A DNA stretch of 64,000 nucleotides from Sphingopyxis bauzanensis (GTDB lineage Bacteria > Pseudomonadota > Alphaproteobacteria > Sphingomonadales > Sphingomonadaceae). The stretch is from assembly GCF_002205675.1 (NCBI RefSeq), contig NZ_NISK01000002.1, forward strand, positions 558,001 through 622,000, written 5' to 3'. A program made the position numbers and the translations under genes. Each line of letters opens with the position of its first letter. Position 1 is the stretch's first letter. The notes under the pieces were generated by a model, which made no database searches, had not been told where the DNA came from, and saw only the letters and a list, made by a program, of their open reading frames with translations. Positions 8,359-17,181 of this stretch are shown one piece after another.

Positions 8359-9243
8359 TCAGCCCTCGCGCGCCAGCCTCGTCAGTTCTTTCGCCAGAAA
8401 ATCGAGCACTAACCGCACCCGCGGCACATGCCGCAACCGCTCGTGGGTCAGCAGCCAGAGCCCGGTGGTGTCTTCTTTCTTGGGTGGAATGCAGCGGATC
8501 AGATCGGGTTCGCGATCAGCAATGAAAGCGGGCAAGATGGTGAGGCCCATTCCCGAACGCACTCCGGCCAGCAGGCCGGTGCCGGTGTCATATTTCATCA
8601 CCACCGAGTCTTCGAGACCATATTGGCGCAGCCACGCCTGATAGGGCCCCCACACCCCGCCACCGCCGCCTATGAACGGATGCGCCGCGAGCTGTTCGCG
8701 GCTGTGCGGGATGCCGTGGCGGTCGGCATAATCGCGGCTGCAATAGACGGTCCATGGATTGTCGGCGGTGCGCCGCCCGACCAGTCCGGCGCCGGTCGGC
8801 TGCTTGCTGCTGCGGATCGCAATGTCGGCGGCGCCGCTCGCCAGGTCGCGCTGCTCGTCCGACGTGTCGAGCTGGATGTGAATGCCCGGATGTTCGGCAC
8901 GCAGATCGCGCAGAATTGGCGGCAGGATGGTGACCGCAAAGATTTCCATCGTCGTCAGGCTGACGGTGCCGCCAACTTCGCGCGATGACGCGCTGGCCGC
9001 TTCGCTGAACCGATCGGCGGCTTCACGCACCGCCGCCGCGCTGCCCAGCATCGCCTCGCCCACCGGAGTCAGCGCGTAGCCCGTCTGCCGCCGCTCGAAC
9101 AGATTGAGCCCCGTCGCAGCCTCCAACGCCGCGATCCGCCGCGCGACGGTCGTCTGGCTGACGCGCAGCGCCTGCGCGGCGGTCAGGGTGCTGCCCGTTT
9201 CGGCGACGGCCAGAAAAGCTTTGAGGTCGTTCCAATCATACAT
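8359..9243 (-). CDS. LysR-family transcriptional regulator
   Basis: A 294-residue regulator with an N-terminal winged helix-turn-helix (residues 1-65: FLAVAETGSTLTAAQALRVS, recognition helix TTVARRIAALE) and a periplasmic-binding-like effector domain. The effector is unknown. It is transcribed divergently from the UrcA-family gene, and a perfect palindrome with LysR-type symmetry lies 32 nt upstream of its start. Self-control and control of the neighbour are therefore likely. The family usually activates neighbouring genes on ligand binding. Confidence 0.92.
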   Translation of the reverse strand: MYDWNDLKAFLAVAETGSTLTAAQALRVSQTTVARRIAALEAATGLNLFERRQTGYALTPVGEAMLGSAAAVREAADRFSEAASASSREVGGTVSLTTMEIFAVTILPPILRDLRAEHPGIHIQLDTSDEQRDLASGAADIAIRSSKQPTGAGLVGRRTADNPWTVYCSRDYADRHGIPHSREQLAAHPFIGGGGGVWGPYQAWLRQYGLEDSVVMKYDTGTGLLAGVRSGMGLTILPAFIADREPDLIRCIPPKKEDTTGLWLLTHERLRHVPRVRLVLDFLAKELTRLAREG

Positions 9244-9274
9244 GGCGTCTTGTGCTTCATATGCGGCTTTGCGG

Positions 9275-9296
9275 CATTCTGCAATTTTGCAGAATG
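9275..9296. promoter_or_regulatory. Perfect palindrome, likely LysR operator
   Basis: The arms CATTCTGCAA and TTGCAGAATG are separated by TT. The site lies between the LysR gene (start 9243) and the divergent UrcA gene (start 9395), where LysR proteins normally bind, and it contains the T-N11-A spacing expected of such sites. Confidence 0.6.
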
Positions 9297-9394
9297 GTAG
9301 CGCAACATCGTTGCTCCTGCTGCCCCGCAGGTTCGCTTATCTTGTGGTCACCGGCTTCCTCCCCTCCTCTTCAGCCGGCCGATGGAGACATAAG

Positions 9395-9724
9395 ATGAAA
9401 AAGCTTCTGATCCTCGCCGCGCTGGCCACTGTTTCGGTTGGCCAGCCAGCTTTCGCCCAAACACCGCACGCAAACCCGAGCGTGGTTGTCCCGCACAAAG
9501 ATCTCGATCTGCGGACCGAGGCTGGTACCAAAAGTCTCGACCGCCGCATCTGGCGCGCCGTCGTCGATGTGTGCGGCACCGCGCCTGACTATGACCTGCA
9601 AGGCAAGAACGACGTCCGGCAATGCCGCACCGACACGCGGCAGCTTGCCTCGACGCAGGCCGATCGCGTGATTGCCAGCGCGGCGCCCGATAGCGTCATC
9701 CGGGTCAGCTCGATCCAGAAATAG
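9395..9724 (+). CDS. UrcA family protein (exported)
   Basis: A 109-residue protein with a cleavable signal peptide ending near AFA-QTP at about residue 21. The mature part has [22 protein letters not shown] and two cysteines (VCGTAP, VRQCRTD), a pattern I recognise from the UrcA family, common in Sphingomonadales and Caulobacterales. Function is unknown; it is probably a small periplasmic helical protein with one disulfide. It faces the LysR gene across an intergenic palindrome and may be its target. Confidence 0.8.
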   Translation: MKKLLILAALATVSVGQPAFAQTPHANPSVVVPHKDLDLRTEAGTKSLDRRIWRAVVDVCGTAPDYDLQGKNDVRQCRTDTRQLASTQADRVIASAAPDSVIRVSSIQK

Positions 9725-9852
9725 CTGGCGAACCCATGTTGCAGGGTTCGTCAGAGCCGGGGTCGCGATTCGGGCACGATCGCGGCCCCGGCCCAGGGCC
9801 GACGGGCGCGCGATTGCACATCTCCCCTTTCCCCCCTATATGCGCGCCCATC

Positions 9853-11097
9853 ATGCAGATTCCCGGCCATATCGACCCCGTCACGACGGGCACCGTCCCG
9901 CTGCGCGGCGGCAACCGCATCGACCTGGTCGGGCTGACCCGCGACGCGATTAGCGGCGTGCTAGTCGAAGCCGGTCTGGACGCGAAGGGCGCCAAGCTGC
10001 GCGCCAAGCAGATCTGGCACTGGATGTACCACCGCGGCGTCACCGATTTCGAGGCAATGACCGACATCGCCAAGACGATGCGGCCGTGGTTGACCGACCG
10101 ATTCATCATCGGCCGCCCGACCGTGCGCGAGGCGCAGGTGTCGAGCGACGGCACGCGCAAATGGCTGCTCGCCGCCGCCGACGGCCAGGAATATGAAATG
10201 GTCTTCATCCCCGACGCCGATCGGGGAACGCTCTGCGTGTCGAGCCAGGTCGGCTGCACACTCAACTGCCGCTTCTGCCACACCGGCACGATGCGCCTCG
10301 TCCGCAACCTCGCCGCGGGCGAGATTGTCGGGCAGGTGATGCTGGCGCGCGACGAGCTGGGCGAATGGCCCAAGGGGACGATGGCGGGTTTTGGCCCCGA
10401 TCCCGAGGACGAAGACGACGAAGAGGGCGGCCATTACACCGCCGACGGCCGCATCCTGACCAACATCGTGATGATGGGCATGGGCGAGCCGCTGTATAAT
10501 TTCGACGAGGTCAAGGGCGCGCTGAAGATCGTCATGGACGGCGACGGGCTTGCGCTGTCACGCCGCCGGATCACGCTGTCGACGAGCGGCGTGGTGCCGA
10601 TGATGGCGCGTGCGGGTGAAGAAATCGGCGTCAACCTCGCGGTCTCGCTGCATGCGGTATCGAAGGAAGTGCGCGATGAAATCGTGCCGCTGAACCGCAA
10701 ATATGGCATCGACGAACTGCTCAAAGCGTGCGCCGACTATCCGGGCGCCGGCAATTCGCGGCGCATCACCTTCGAATATGTGATGCTGAAGGACAAGAAC
10801 GACAGCGACGACGACGCCCGCGAACTTGTTCGCCTTATCCGCGAATATGGCTTGCACGCCAAGGTCAATCTGATCCCCTTCAACCCCTGGCCGGGCGCGA
10901 TGTATGAATGTTCGTCGCCCGAGCGGGTGCGCGCGTTCAGCAACCTGATATTCAAAGCCGGTATTTCGGCGCCAGTCCGCACCCCGCGCGGGCGCGACAT
11001 CATGGCGGCGTGCGGGCAGCTCAAGAGCGCCGCGACCAAGCCGACCCGCGCCGAGCTCGACCGGATCGCGGAAGAGAAACAGGCGGCGCTGGGCTGA
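9853..11097 (+). CDS. rlmN: 23S rRNA (adenine-2503-C2)-methyltransferase
   Basis: A 414-residue radical-SAM enzyme that methylates A2503 of 23S rRNA and A37 of some tRNAs. The iron-sulfur motif GCTLNCRFC gives Cys135, Cys139 and Cys142. The second essential cysteine is in AACGQLKSA near residue 387. An acidic insert ([10 protein letters not shown], near residues 183-193) is seen in alphaproteobacterial members. I start at the ATG of MQIPGHID; the frame is open 39 codons further upstream but that part has no likeness to the family. Confidence 0.96.
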   Translation: MQIPGHIDPVTTGTVPLRGGNRIDLVGLTRDAISGVLVEAGLDAKGAKLRAKQIWHWMYHRGVTDFEAMTDIAKTMRPWLTDRFIIGRPTVREAQVSSDGTRKWLLAAADGQEYEMVFIPDADRGTLCVSSQVGCTLNCRFCHTGTMRLVRNLAAGEIVGQVMLARDELGEWPKGTMAGFGPDPEDEDDEEGGHYTADGRILTNIVMMGMGEPLYNFDEVKGALKIVMDGDGLALSRRRITLSTSGVVPMMARAGEEIGVNLAVSLHAVSKEVRDEIVPLNRKYGIDELLKACADYPGAGNSRRITFEYVMLKDKNDSDDDARELVRLIREYGLHAKVNLIPFNPWPGAMYECSSPERVRAFSNLIFKAGISAPVRTPRGRDIMAACGQLKSAATKPTRAELDRIAEEKQAALG

Positions 11098-11336
11098 ATC
11101 TTGTGCCATCCGGCTTTGTCGGATCGCAACCGCCTCACCTTTAATTGGCAGATAAGCGCCAGATTCGACGCATCGCGATTGCATAGCTATTCTGTACTGT
11201 GTGGTAAAAATAACACAGGTAAGAAAATTGTCACATGATGACCCTTCCGTTCATTGAAGCGACAGCTGCGAACGCCATTTAGGCGGTGGACCGCGACCCA
11301 AAGGGCGTGGCCATGTAAAAGCAGAAGGAAAATAAA
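11098..11336 (+). promoter_or_regulatory. Non-coding leader of the beta-barrel gene
   Basis: This 239-nt AT-richer gap has TTGCAT at 11179-11184, a possible -35 box, then a TAAAAA stretch at about the right distance. An inverted repeat CTGTGT...ACACAG spans the same place. AGAAGGAAAATA before the ATG is a strong ribosome binding site. The rest is unexplained leader. Confidence 0.4.
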
Positions 11337-11795
11337 ATGAAGAAATTCGCAGTTGCAGCCGCTCTCCTGACGGCCATCGTTGCAACCCCCGCCATGGCGG
11401 CCGAAGGCGGCGAAGGCCGCGTCGAAGTGCGCGGCGGCCTGATCACCGGCAACGGCATCGACGAAGGCACGCTTGGCCTCGCCGCCGGTTATGACTTCGA
11501 CCTTGGCTCGGCCGCATTCGTCGGCGCCGAAGTTGCGGGCGACAAGGTGCTTGTTGACGGTGCCGACGTCCAGTTCTCGGCCGGCGGCCGCGTCGGTGCC
11601 AAGGTTGGCGCGAACGGCAAGGCCTATGTCACCGGTGGCTACACCTTCAGCGACATCGACGATCCCTATGTCGGCGCGGGCTACCAGCACAAGCTGGGCC
11701 AGAACCTGTACGCCAAGGCCGAATATCGTCACCAGTTCATCGAGAACTTTGGCGATTTCGACACCTTCGTCGCGGGCGTCGGCTTCGCTTTCTGA
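11337..11795 (+). CDS. Small outer-membrane beta-barrel protein
   Basis: A 152-residue protein with a signal peptide of 21 residues ending TPAMA. The mature part is about 130 residues of alternating short strands with aromatic ends ([29 protein letters not shown]) and ends in GVGFAF, a C-terminal Phe that is the outer-membrane assembly signal. It is likely an eight-stranded OmpA-like or porin-family barrel. The strong ribosome binding site and a strong terminator suggest an abundant, single-gene transcript. Confidence 0.8.
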   Translation: MKKFAVAAALLTAIVATPAMAAEGGEGRVEVRGGLITGNGIDEGTLGLAAGYDFDLGSAAFVGAEVAGDKVLVDGADVQFSAGGRVGAKVGANGKAYVTGGYTFSDIDDPYVGAGYQHKLGQNLYAKAEYRHQFIENFGDFDTFVAGVGFAF

Positions 11796-11821
11796 TCTTT
11801 CGGTCAGCAACGAAACAGGAA

Positions 11822-11847
11822 GGGGCGGCCGCTTGGTCGCCCCTTTT
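11822..11847 (+). terminator. Rho-independent terminator after the beta-barrel gene
   Basis: The stem GGGGCGGCC with GGTCGCCCC (one G-U pair) and a GCTT loop is followed by TTTT. It sits 27 nt after the stop codon, in the right orientation. Confidence 0.85.
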
Positions 11848-11878
11848 CATTTGCAGCACGACCGGCCACGGTAAGCCG

Positions 11879-12202
11879 ATGACCGCCTTCTTCTATATCG
11901 CCGCCGCGCTCGCAGAAATTGCGGGCTGCTTTGCCTTTTGGGCTTGGCTGCGGCTCGACAAGTCGGCGTGGTGGCTAGCGCCCGGCACAGTGTCGCTGGC
12001 GCTGTTTGCTTATCTGCTGACCTTGGTCGATGCCGAGCATGCGGGGCGTAGCTATGCGGCTTATGGCGGGGTGTATATCGTCGCGGCTTTGCTGTGGCTG
12101 TGGGCGATCGAGGGCGCCGAGCCTGACCGCTGGGATCTGATCGGTGCCACGGTGTGTTTGGGCGGCGCGGCGATTATTTTGTTCGGGCCGCGGGGGAGTT
12201 AG
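11879..12202 (+). CDS. YnfA/UPF0060 family membrane protein
   Basis: A 107-residue protein with four transmembrane segments and the family start [21 protein letters not shown] and the central [11 protein letters not shown] block. The family is related in size and topology to small multidrug resistance transporters; the natural substrate is unsettled. It stands alone between the terminator and a repeat, so it is probably monocistronic. Confidence 0.9.
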   Translation: MTAFFYIAAALAEIAGCFAFWAWLRLDKSAWWLAPGTVSLALFAYLLTLVDAEHAGRSYAAYGGVYIVAALLWLWAIEGAEPDRWDLIGATVCLGGAAIILFGPRGS

Positions 12203-12208
12203 ATTCCT

Positions 12209-12336
12209 CCCTGTCGCGCAGCGATGGGGAAGGGAACCGCTCGCGAAGCGAGGGGTGGAGGGGCGGCGAAAGTAGCGCCAAAGTCCCTCTCCGTCAGTCC
12301 TTCGGACTGCCACCTCGCCATCGCTGCGCGACAGGG
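12209..12336. repeat. Long inverted repeat, family with copy near 32.3 kb
   Basis: Perfect 19-nt arms CCCTGTCGCGCAGCGATGG and CCATCGCTGCGCGACAGGG lie about 90 nt apart. The interior holds the small hairpin CAGTCC-TTC-GGACTG and the segment ACCGCTCGCGAAGCGAGG, which recurs in inverted orientation at about 32.35 kb. It sits between convergent genes. Confidence 0.8.
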
Positions 12337-12344
12337 AAGATGTT

Positions 12345-13064
12345 TTAGTCCGCGTTCGGCAGCGCCTGCTCGACCAGCGGCGCCAGCGCTTCCGCCACCA
12401 CCGTCACCCCTTTTGCATTGGGGTGCATATTGTCGCCGAGCATCAGCGCCTTGTCCGTCACGACATTGTCGAGGATGAAGGGGTAAAAGCTGACATCATA
12501 TTTGGCGGCGAGTTCCGAATAGATAGGGTTGAATTTCTTCGCATAATCGCTGCCCATGTTCGGCGCCGCCATCATGCCCGTAAGCAGCACCGGAATCTCG
12601 CGCTTCTTGAGCTCAGCAAGCATCGCGTCGAGGTTGGCGCGCGTTTGGTTGGGGCCGATGCCGCGCAGCATGTCGTTGCCGCCCAGCCCGAGCAGCACCA
12701 GCGCCGGCTTCACCTTCGCATTATCGAGCACATAGGTCAGCCGCTGGCGCCCCGCCGCGGTGGTGTCGCCCGACACCCCGGCATTCTGCACCCGCGCCAC
12801 CACGCCGTCGGCGGCCAGCGCCGCCTGCAATTGCGGCGACAGCCCTTCTTTCGGGCCAAGCTGATATCCCGCATAAAGGCTGTCACCGAACGCGATAACC
12901 AGCGGTGCGTTGGCGGGGACGGCAGGGGCTGCCTTGGCGGCGACCTTGTCGTTGGTCGAAGCCGCCGGGGTTTCCGCCGATCCGCATGCGGCGAGCGGTT
13001 GGCAAAGCGCGATCGCGCAACCATATAATGCGTAAGAGCGCCATCCGGCCGTTCTCTTTTCCAA
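12345..13064 (-). CDS. Arylesterase/lysophospholipase, GDSL (TesA-like) lipoprotein
   Basis: A 239-residue SGNH hydrolase. Block I is FGDSLYAGYQLG with the nucleophile Ser, GVSGD supplies the oxyanion Gly, LGGND is block III and DNMHPN holds the catalytic Asp and His. The signal peptide has lipobox LAAC, so it is probably lipid-anchored in the periplasm. I choose the TTG at 13064 because AAGGAGAG lies just upstream. The gene is divergent from the ABC transporter pair, the conserved tesA-ybbA-ybbP arrangement; that link points to lipid handling but is not proven. Confidence 0.9.
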   Translation of the reverse strand: MEKRTAGWRSYALYGCAIALCQPLAACGSAETPAASTNDKVAAKAAPAVPANAPLVIAFGDSLYAGYQLGPKEGLSPQLQAALAADGVVARVQNAGVSGDTTAAGRQRLTYVLDNAKVKPALVLLGLGGNDMLRGIGPNQTRANLDAMLAELKKREIPVLLTGMMAAPNMGSDYAKKFNPIYSELAAKYDVSFYPFILDNVVTDKALMLGDNMHPNAKGVTVVAEALAPLVEQALPNAD

Positions 13065-13115
13065 AGGGTTCTCTCCTTGCCCGACACTCGACCCCCTCAG
13101 GCCGTGGCGCCTGAC

Positions 13116-13787
13116 ATGGCGATCGCCGCTCATAATGTGACGCTGACCCTCGGCAGCGACAAGGCCCCGGTCGAAATATTGCGCGGCGTCGATCTGGAGG
13201 TGCCCGCGGGCGCCTCGGTCGCGCTGCTCGGCCCGTCGGGCTCGGGCAAAAGCTCGCTGATGGCGGTGCTAGCGGGGCTGGAGCGCGCCAATGGCGGCAG
13301 CATCCGTGTTGCGGGGCTCGATTTCACCACGATGGACGAGGACGAATTGGCGCGCGCGCGCCGCGGCCGCATCGGCATCGTGCTCCAGGCGTTTCACCTG
13401 CTGCCGACAATGACCGCCCTGGAAAATGTCGCGGTGCCGCTGGAACTGGCAGGGATCGCTGATCCGTTCGGGCGCGCGGCGGCCGAACTCGAAGCCGTCG
13501 GGCTTGGCCACCGCCTGACCCATTATCCGGCGCAGCTGTCGGGCGGCGAGCAGCAGCGCGTTGCGATCGCCCGCGCGATGGCAAGCTCGCCCGCGATCAT
13601 CTTTGCCGACGAGCCGACGGGCAATCTCGACACCGCGACGGGTCACGCGATCATCGACCTTATCTTTGCACGCCGCGCGGCGTTGGGCGCGACGTTGCTC
13701 ATCATCACGCACGATCCCGAGCTGGCGCAGCATTGCGACCGGGTTGTCGTGATGCACGATGGGAAAATCGAAGAGCGGGCCGCCTAG
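13116..13787 (+). CDS. ABC transporter ATP-binding protein (YbbA-like)
   Basis: About 223 residues with Walker [10 protein letters not shown], signature [14 protein letters not shown], Walker [13 protein letters not shown] and a late switch His (IITHDPE). The protein is LolD/MacB-like. It powers the large permease encoded immediately downstream, whose start codon directly follows this stop. ATG at 13116 is chosen; TTG at 13077 would add 13 residues without a ribosome binding site. The substrate is unknown, possibly a lipid or lipoprotein-linked cargo given the esterase neighbour. Confidence 0.93.
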   Translation: MAIAAHNVTLTLGSDKAPVEILRGVDLEVPAGASVALLGPSGSGKSSLMAVLAGLERANGGSIRVAGLDFTTMDEDELARARRGRIGIVLQAFHLLPTMTALENVAVPLELAGIADPFGRAAAELEAVGLGHRLTHYPAQLSGGEQQRVAIARAMASSPAIIFADEPTGNLDTATGHAIIDLIFARRAALGATLLIITHDPELAQHCDRVVVMHDGKIEERAA

Positions 13788-16289
13788 GTGCTCCCCCTCG
13801 CCTCCCTCTGGCGGATCGCGCGCCGTGACCTTGCGACGCGCATCCGCGGGTTGCGGCTACTCGCCGTCTGCCTTTTCCTCGGCGTCGCGACGCTCGCAGC
13901 GATCGGCAGCCTGACGCGCGGCATCACCTCCGAACTCGAGGTGCGCGGGCAGACGATCCTGGGCGGCGATATCGAATTCGGCATTCCGCAGCGTGAGGCG
14001 ACCGCCGAAGAAATCGCGGCATTCCGCAAAGCAGGAGCGACATCGTCAACCGTGCGGATGCGCGCGATGGCCAACGCGCCCGAAGGCGACGCGCTATTGT
14101 CCGAACTCAAGGCAGTCGATGGAGCCTATCCGCTCTATGGCGCGCTGCGGCTGGAAAGCGGCGCGCGCCGCGGCCCCCCGCCCGCGGGCAGCATCTGGAT
14201 CGGCAAGGATCTCGCGTCGCGGCTCGACCTGAACGTCGGCGAACGGGTGAAGTTTGGCGAAAAACCGTTCCTGATCGACGGCGTCATCGCCGAGGAGCCC
14301 GACCGGCTGGGCGAAGGTTTCACCCTTGGCCCTGTCGCGATCATCGGTATCGCCGACCTGCCCGCGACCCAGCTGATCCAGCCGGGCAGCCTTTTCGAAA
14401 GCAAATATCGCGTCCGCCTGCCCGACAGCTCCAACCCCGAAGCGGTCGGCGAGGCGCTGACCGCCGAATTCCCCGGCGCGGGCTGGGACATCACCGACCG
14501 CAGCAACGGCGCGCCAGGAACGCGGCGCTTTATCGAGCGCATGGGCCAGTTCCTGTCGCTTGTCGGCCTTGCCGCCTTGGTCATCGCCGGGATCGGCGTC
14601 GGCAATGGCGTCGCGAGCTATCTGGCGGGGAAACGTCCGGGTCTGGCGACGCTGAAAGTTCTCGGCGCCGACAGCGCGACGGTGCTCCGCATCTTTGGCT
14701 TGCAGATACTGGCGGTAGCCGGGGTGTCGATCGTCGCAGGCCTGGTCGTCGGCGCGCTGGCGCCGATCGCAATCGGCGCGATTGCCGGCGACGTACTGCC
14801 CGTCCGCCCCGGCTTCGCGCTCTATCCACTCCCGCTCGCAGTCAGCGCCGCTTATGGGCTGCTGATCGCCATCGCCTTTGCCATGCCGCCGCTCGCCGCC
14901 ACGAAGCATATTCCGGCGGCGGGGCTCTATCGCGCCACCGTCGACAAGGCGGCGCGGATCGACCGCCCCGCGCTGATTGCCGTGGCGGTCGCACTGATCG
15001 CGATCGTTGCGCTGGCGGTCGGCACCGCGCGCGAGCCTTTGTTTGCACTCGGCTTTATCGGTGCCGCGATCGGTCTGCTGTTGATCCTCGTCGGGCTCGG
15101 CTGGCTGGTGCGCCGCATTGCGAGCCGCCTGCCCCGCCCGCGCCGGCCACTGCTGCGCCTCGCGCTGGCCAACCTGCACCGACCCGGCGCCTCGACCGGC
15201 GCGCTGGTTGTGGCGCTGGGGCTCGGGCTGACCCTGTTCGTGACGCTTGCTGCGATCCAGACAAGCATCACCAACGAGATCGCGCGCACCGTGCCGCAGC
15301 GCGCGCCGAGCTTTTTCGTGCTCGACGTGCCGCGCGACGGCGCCGCGCAATTTCGCGATCTCGTCGCCAAGGCCGCCCCCGACGCGCAGATCAACATGAT
15401 CCCGGCGCTGCGCGGCAGCGTCACCGAATTTCGCGGCCAGCGCGTCGACGAACTCGCCGAACTTCCCGAAGGCGCGTGGGTGCTGCGCGGCGACCGCGGG
15501 CTGACGTACAGCGCGGTACCGCCGAATGGCAGCGAACTGGTGGGCGGCCAATGGTGGGCCGCGGATTACAAGGGACCGCCACTGGTCAGCGTCGAAGAGG
15601 AGGTTGCGACTTCGCTGGGCCTCAAGATCGGCGACACGCTCAGCGTCAATGTGCTGGGGGTCGAGGTGCAGGCCAGGGTCGCATCCTTTCGCACCGTGCA
15701 GTGGGATAATTTCGGGCTGAATTATGTGCTCGTGTTTTCGCCCGGCGCGTTCGACGCGGCGCCGCACAATATGGTCGCGACCGTCGCCGTTGATCCCAAA
15801 GCCGAAGCCGAGCTGGCGCGCAGCATCCCGCGCACCTTCCCCTCCGCCTCGCTAATCGCGGTACGTGACGTCGTGTCGCAGGTGACGACCTTGCTCACCC
15901 AGATGAGCCAGGCGATCGCGGCGGCGGCGAGCATTGCGATCCTGGCCGGAATCGCCGTCCTGATCGGCGCGATTGCCGCCAGCCGCGAGCGACGCGTGTA
16001 CGACAGCGTGATCCTGAAACTGCTCGGCGCGACGCGGCGCCAGATATTGGGCGCGCAGGCGATGGAATATGCGGTGCTGGCGGCGGTGCTGGCGGTGCTC
16101 GCGCTCGGACTCGGCCTGATCGCAGCGCGCTATGTCGTGGTCAGCCTGTTCGAATTCACCTTCGCCCCCGATCCGCTGATTGTCGGCGCGACGCTGATCG
16201 GCGGGGCGGGATTGTCGTTCCTGATCGGTATCGCGGGCAGCTGGCCGTTGTTGTCGGCGAAACCGGCGCAGGCTTTGCGGAGTCTTTGA
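13788..16289 (+). CDS. FtsX-like ABC transporter permease (YbbP-like)
   Basis: An 833-residue permease starting at a GTG that directly abuts the ATPase stop, so translation is coupled. There is one N-terminal membrane segment, a large periplasmic domain, a central cluster of membrane helices, a second soluble region and four C-terminal helices. This is the double FtsX (MacB-type) layout of YbbP. It does not pump by the usual route; relatives transmit force to the periplasm or extract lipids from the inner membrane. It partners with the upstream ATPase and possibly the divergent arylesterase. Confidence 0.92.
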   Translation: MLPLASLWRIARRDLATRIRGLRLLAVCLFLGVATLAAIGSLTRGITSELEVRGQTILGGDIEFGIPQREATAEEIAAFRKAGATSSTVRMRAMANAPEGDALLSELKAVDGAYPLYGALRLESGARRGPPPAGSIWIGKDLASRLDLNVGERVKFGEKPFLIDGVIAEEPDRLGEGFTLGPVAIIGIADLPATQLIQPGSLFESKYRVRLPDSSNPEAVGEALTAEFPGAGWDITDRSNGAPGTRRFIERMGQFLSLVGLAALVIAGIGVGNGVASYLAGKRPGLATLKVLGADSATVLRIFGLQILAVAGVSIVAGLVVGALAPIAIGAIAGDVLPVRPGFALYPLPLAVSAAYGLLIAIAFAMPPLAATKHIPAAGLYRATVDKAARIDRPALIAVAVALIAIVALAVGTAREPLFALGFIGAAIGLLLILVGLGWLVRRIASRLPRPRRPLLRLALANLHRPGASTGALVVALGLGLTLFVTLAAIQTSITNEIARTVPQRAPSFFVLDVPRDGAAQFRDLVAKAAPDAQINMIPALRGSVTEFRGQRVDELAELPEGAWVLRGDRGLTYSAVPPNGSELVGGQWWAADYKGPPLVSVEEEVATSLGLKIGDTLSVNVLGVEVQARVASFRTVQWDNFGLNYVLVFSPGAFDAAPHNMVATVAVDPKAEAELARSIPRTFPSASLIAVRDVVSQVTTLLTQMSQAIAAAASIAILAGIAVLIGAIAASRERRVYDSVILKLLGATRRQILGAQAMEYAVLAAVLAVLALGLGLIAARYVVVSLFEFTFAPDPLIVGATLIGGAGLSFLIGIAGSWPLLSAKPAQALRSL

Positions 16290-16293
16290 CCGG

Positions 16294-16659
16294 TCAGCCG
16301 TCGGAAGCGAGGCCCAGCCGTGTGGCTTGAGCCGCCAATCGTTTGTCAAGCGTCCACAATGATGCGTCCGGCAGGCGGGTGACGGACGCGAGCAGATGTG
16401 CATCGACCATGCCAAGCCCAGTGCCGTGCAGTCGATGTTCAGTCACGAAAGATAGCAATTCACGCTGCGTAACGACCGGAGCCGCGGGAAGCAGCCCGAG
16501 CATCGACACGAATTTTTCCCGCTCCTCGAGCGACCCCAGCGCCAGTTCTACCGTGACGAATTGATGCTGGACAACGCCGTCCTCCGACAAGGCCAACACC
16601 AACGCAGAATTCGCACGGCGCAAATGATCGATCCAGACCGATGTATCGACAAGGATCAT
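16294..16659 (-). CDS. vapC: VapC-type PIN-domain toxin
   Basis: A 121-residue PIN-domain ribonuclease. The start ILVDTSVWIDHLR and the acidic metal-binding residues Asp5, Glu38, Asp86 and probably Asp105 are in their usual places. Members cut tRNA or rRNA when freed from the antitoxin. Its ATG overlaps the antitoxin stop by 4 nt (ATGA), so the two are translationally coupled. Its stop is only 4 nt from the end of the convergent permease gene. Confidence 0.92.
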   Translation of the reverse strand: MILVDTSVWIDHLRRANSALVLALSEDGVVQHQFVTVELALGSLEEREKFVSMLGLLPAAPVVTQRELLSFVTEHRLHGTGLGMVDAHLLASVTRLPDASLWTLDKRLAAQATRLGLASDG

Positions 16660-17105
16660 TCAAAAGGCCGTTCACGCGGGGCTGAGACAGCATCGGACAT
16701 GGTTCCGCCCATTAACGCCAACGACCGAGCAGCCTCGCGCTGGACAAGCGCCATCAGAGCCGCCCGCTCCAACTCTTTGCGATCCTTGATCCCACTGATC
16801 CGTTCGGCTTGCGCCCACAGTTCGTCGTCCGCAACGATCCCTGGGCCGCGACCCGCTGTCTTTGAACGCTCGAATCGAACATGTCCGCGACGCTGATCGA
16901 TTTCACGTGTTTCCCAACCCGCCTCGACCCACACAGCGGCCTGACTATGGTTGCCGCCGACATGGTTGGACCACCAAGCGCGGTGGCTATGAGCGCTCGG
17001 TGGCAGCGGAAAACCCAAAATCTCTTCAATCTCGGTGAAATTTGCGTTCCAGCTGGTGTCGGAAAGCGAACGCAGATGATCGCCGAGAGGATCATATTTT
17101 CCCAT
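16656..17105 (-). CDS. Antitoxin: DUF7662-like domain fused to VapB-type C-terminus
   Basis: A 149-residue protein with two parts. Residues 1-80 (GKYDPLGDHL, FTEIEEILGFPLPPSA, HRAWWSN, HSQAAVWVEAGW) look like the DUF7662 domain, usually a stand-alone small protein or part of other proteins. Residues 88-149 (ADDELWAQAERISGIKDRKELERAAL) have the ribbon-helix-helix shape and spacing of VapB antitoxins, followed by a tail that should wrap the PIN toxin. The direct overlap with vapC supports the antitoxin role. Ordinary VapB proteins are 60-80 residues, so the front domain is an addition. The domain name is from memory. Confidence 0.78.
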   Translation of the reverse strand: MGKYDPLGDHLRSLSDTSWNANFTEIEEILGFPLPPSAHSHRAWWSNHVGGNHSQAAVWVEAGWETREIDQRRGHVRFERSKTAGRGPGIVADDELWAQAERISGIKDRKELERAALMALVQREAARSLALMGGTMSDAVSAPRERPFE

Positions 17106-17111
17106 GACATG

Positions 17112-17131
17112 ATTCCTTTCCTACAAGGAAT
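17112..17131. promoter_or_regulatory. Palindrome over the antitoxin ribosome binding site
   Basis: Perfect arms ATTCCTT and AAGGAAT enclose a 6-nt centre. On the minus strand the repeat includes AGGAAAGGA, the ribosome binding site of the antitoxin gene. It is a candidate operator for self-repression by the toxin-antitoxin complex, or an mRNA hairpin. The following 50 nt are clearly AT-richer than the surroundings and probably hold the promoter. Confidence 0.5.
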
Positions 17132-17181
17132 AGGTACTGAATAGTTTTCATCATGCCAATATAGTATTTTTCATCTTCTTC

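Noticed and set aside
11187-11810. A 207-codon minus-strand frame across the beta-barrel gene
   Set aside because: Antisense to a gene with signal peptide, ribosome binding site and terminator.
14094-15767. A 557-codon open frame antisense to the FtsX-like permease
   Set aside because: Rich in Arg, Asp, Gln and His and without hydrophobic order; a mirror frame of the membrane protein.
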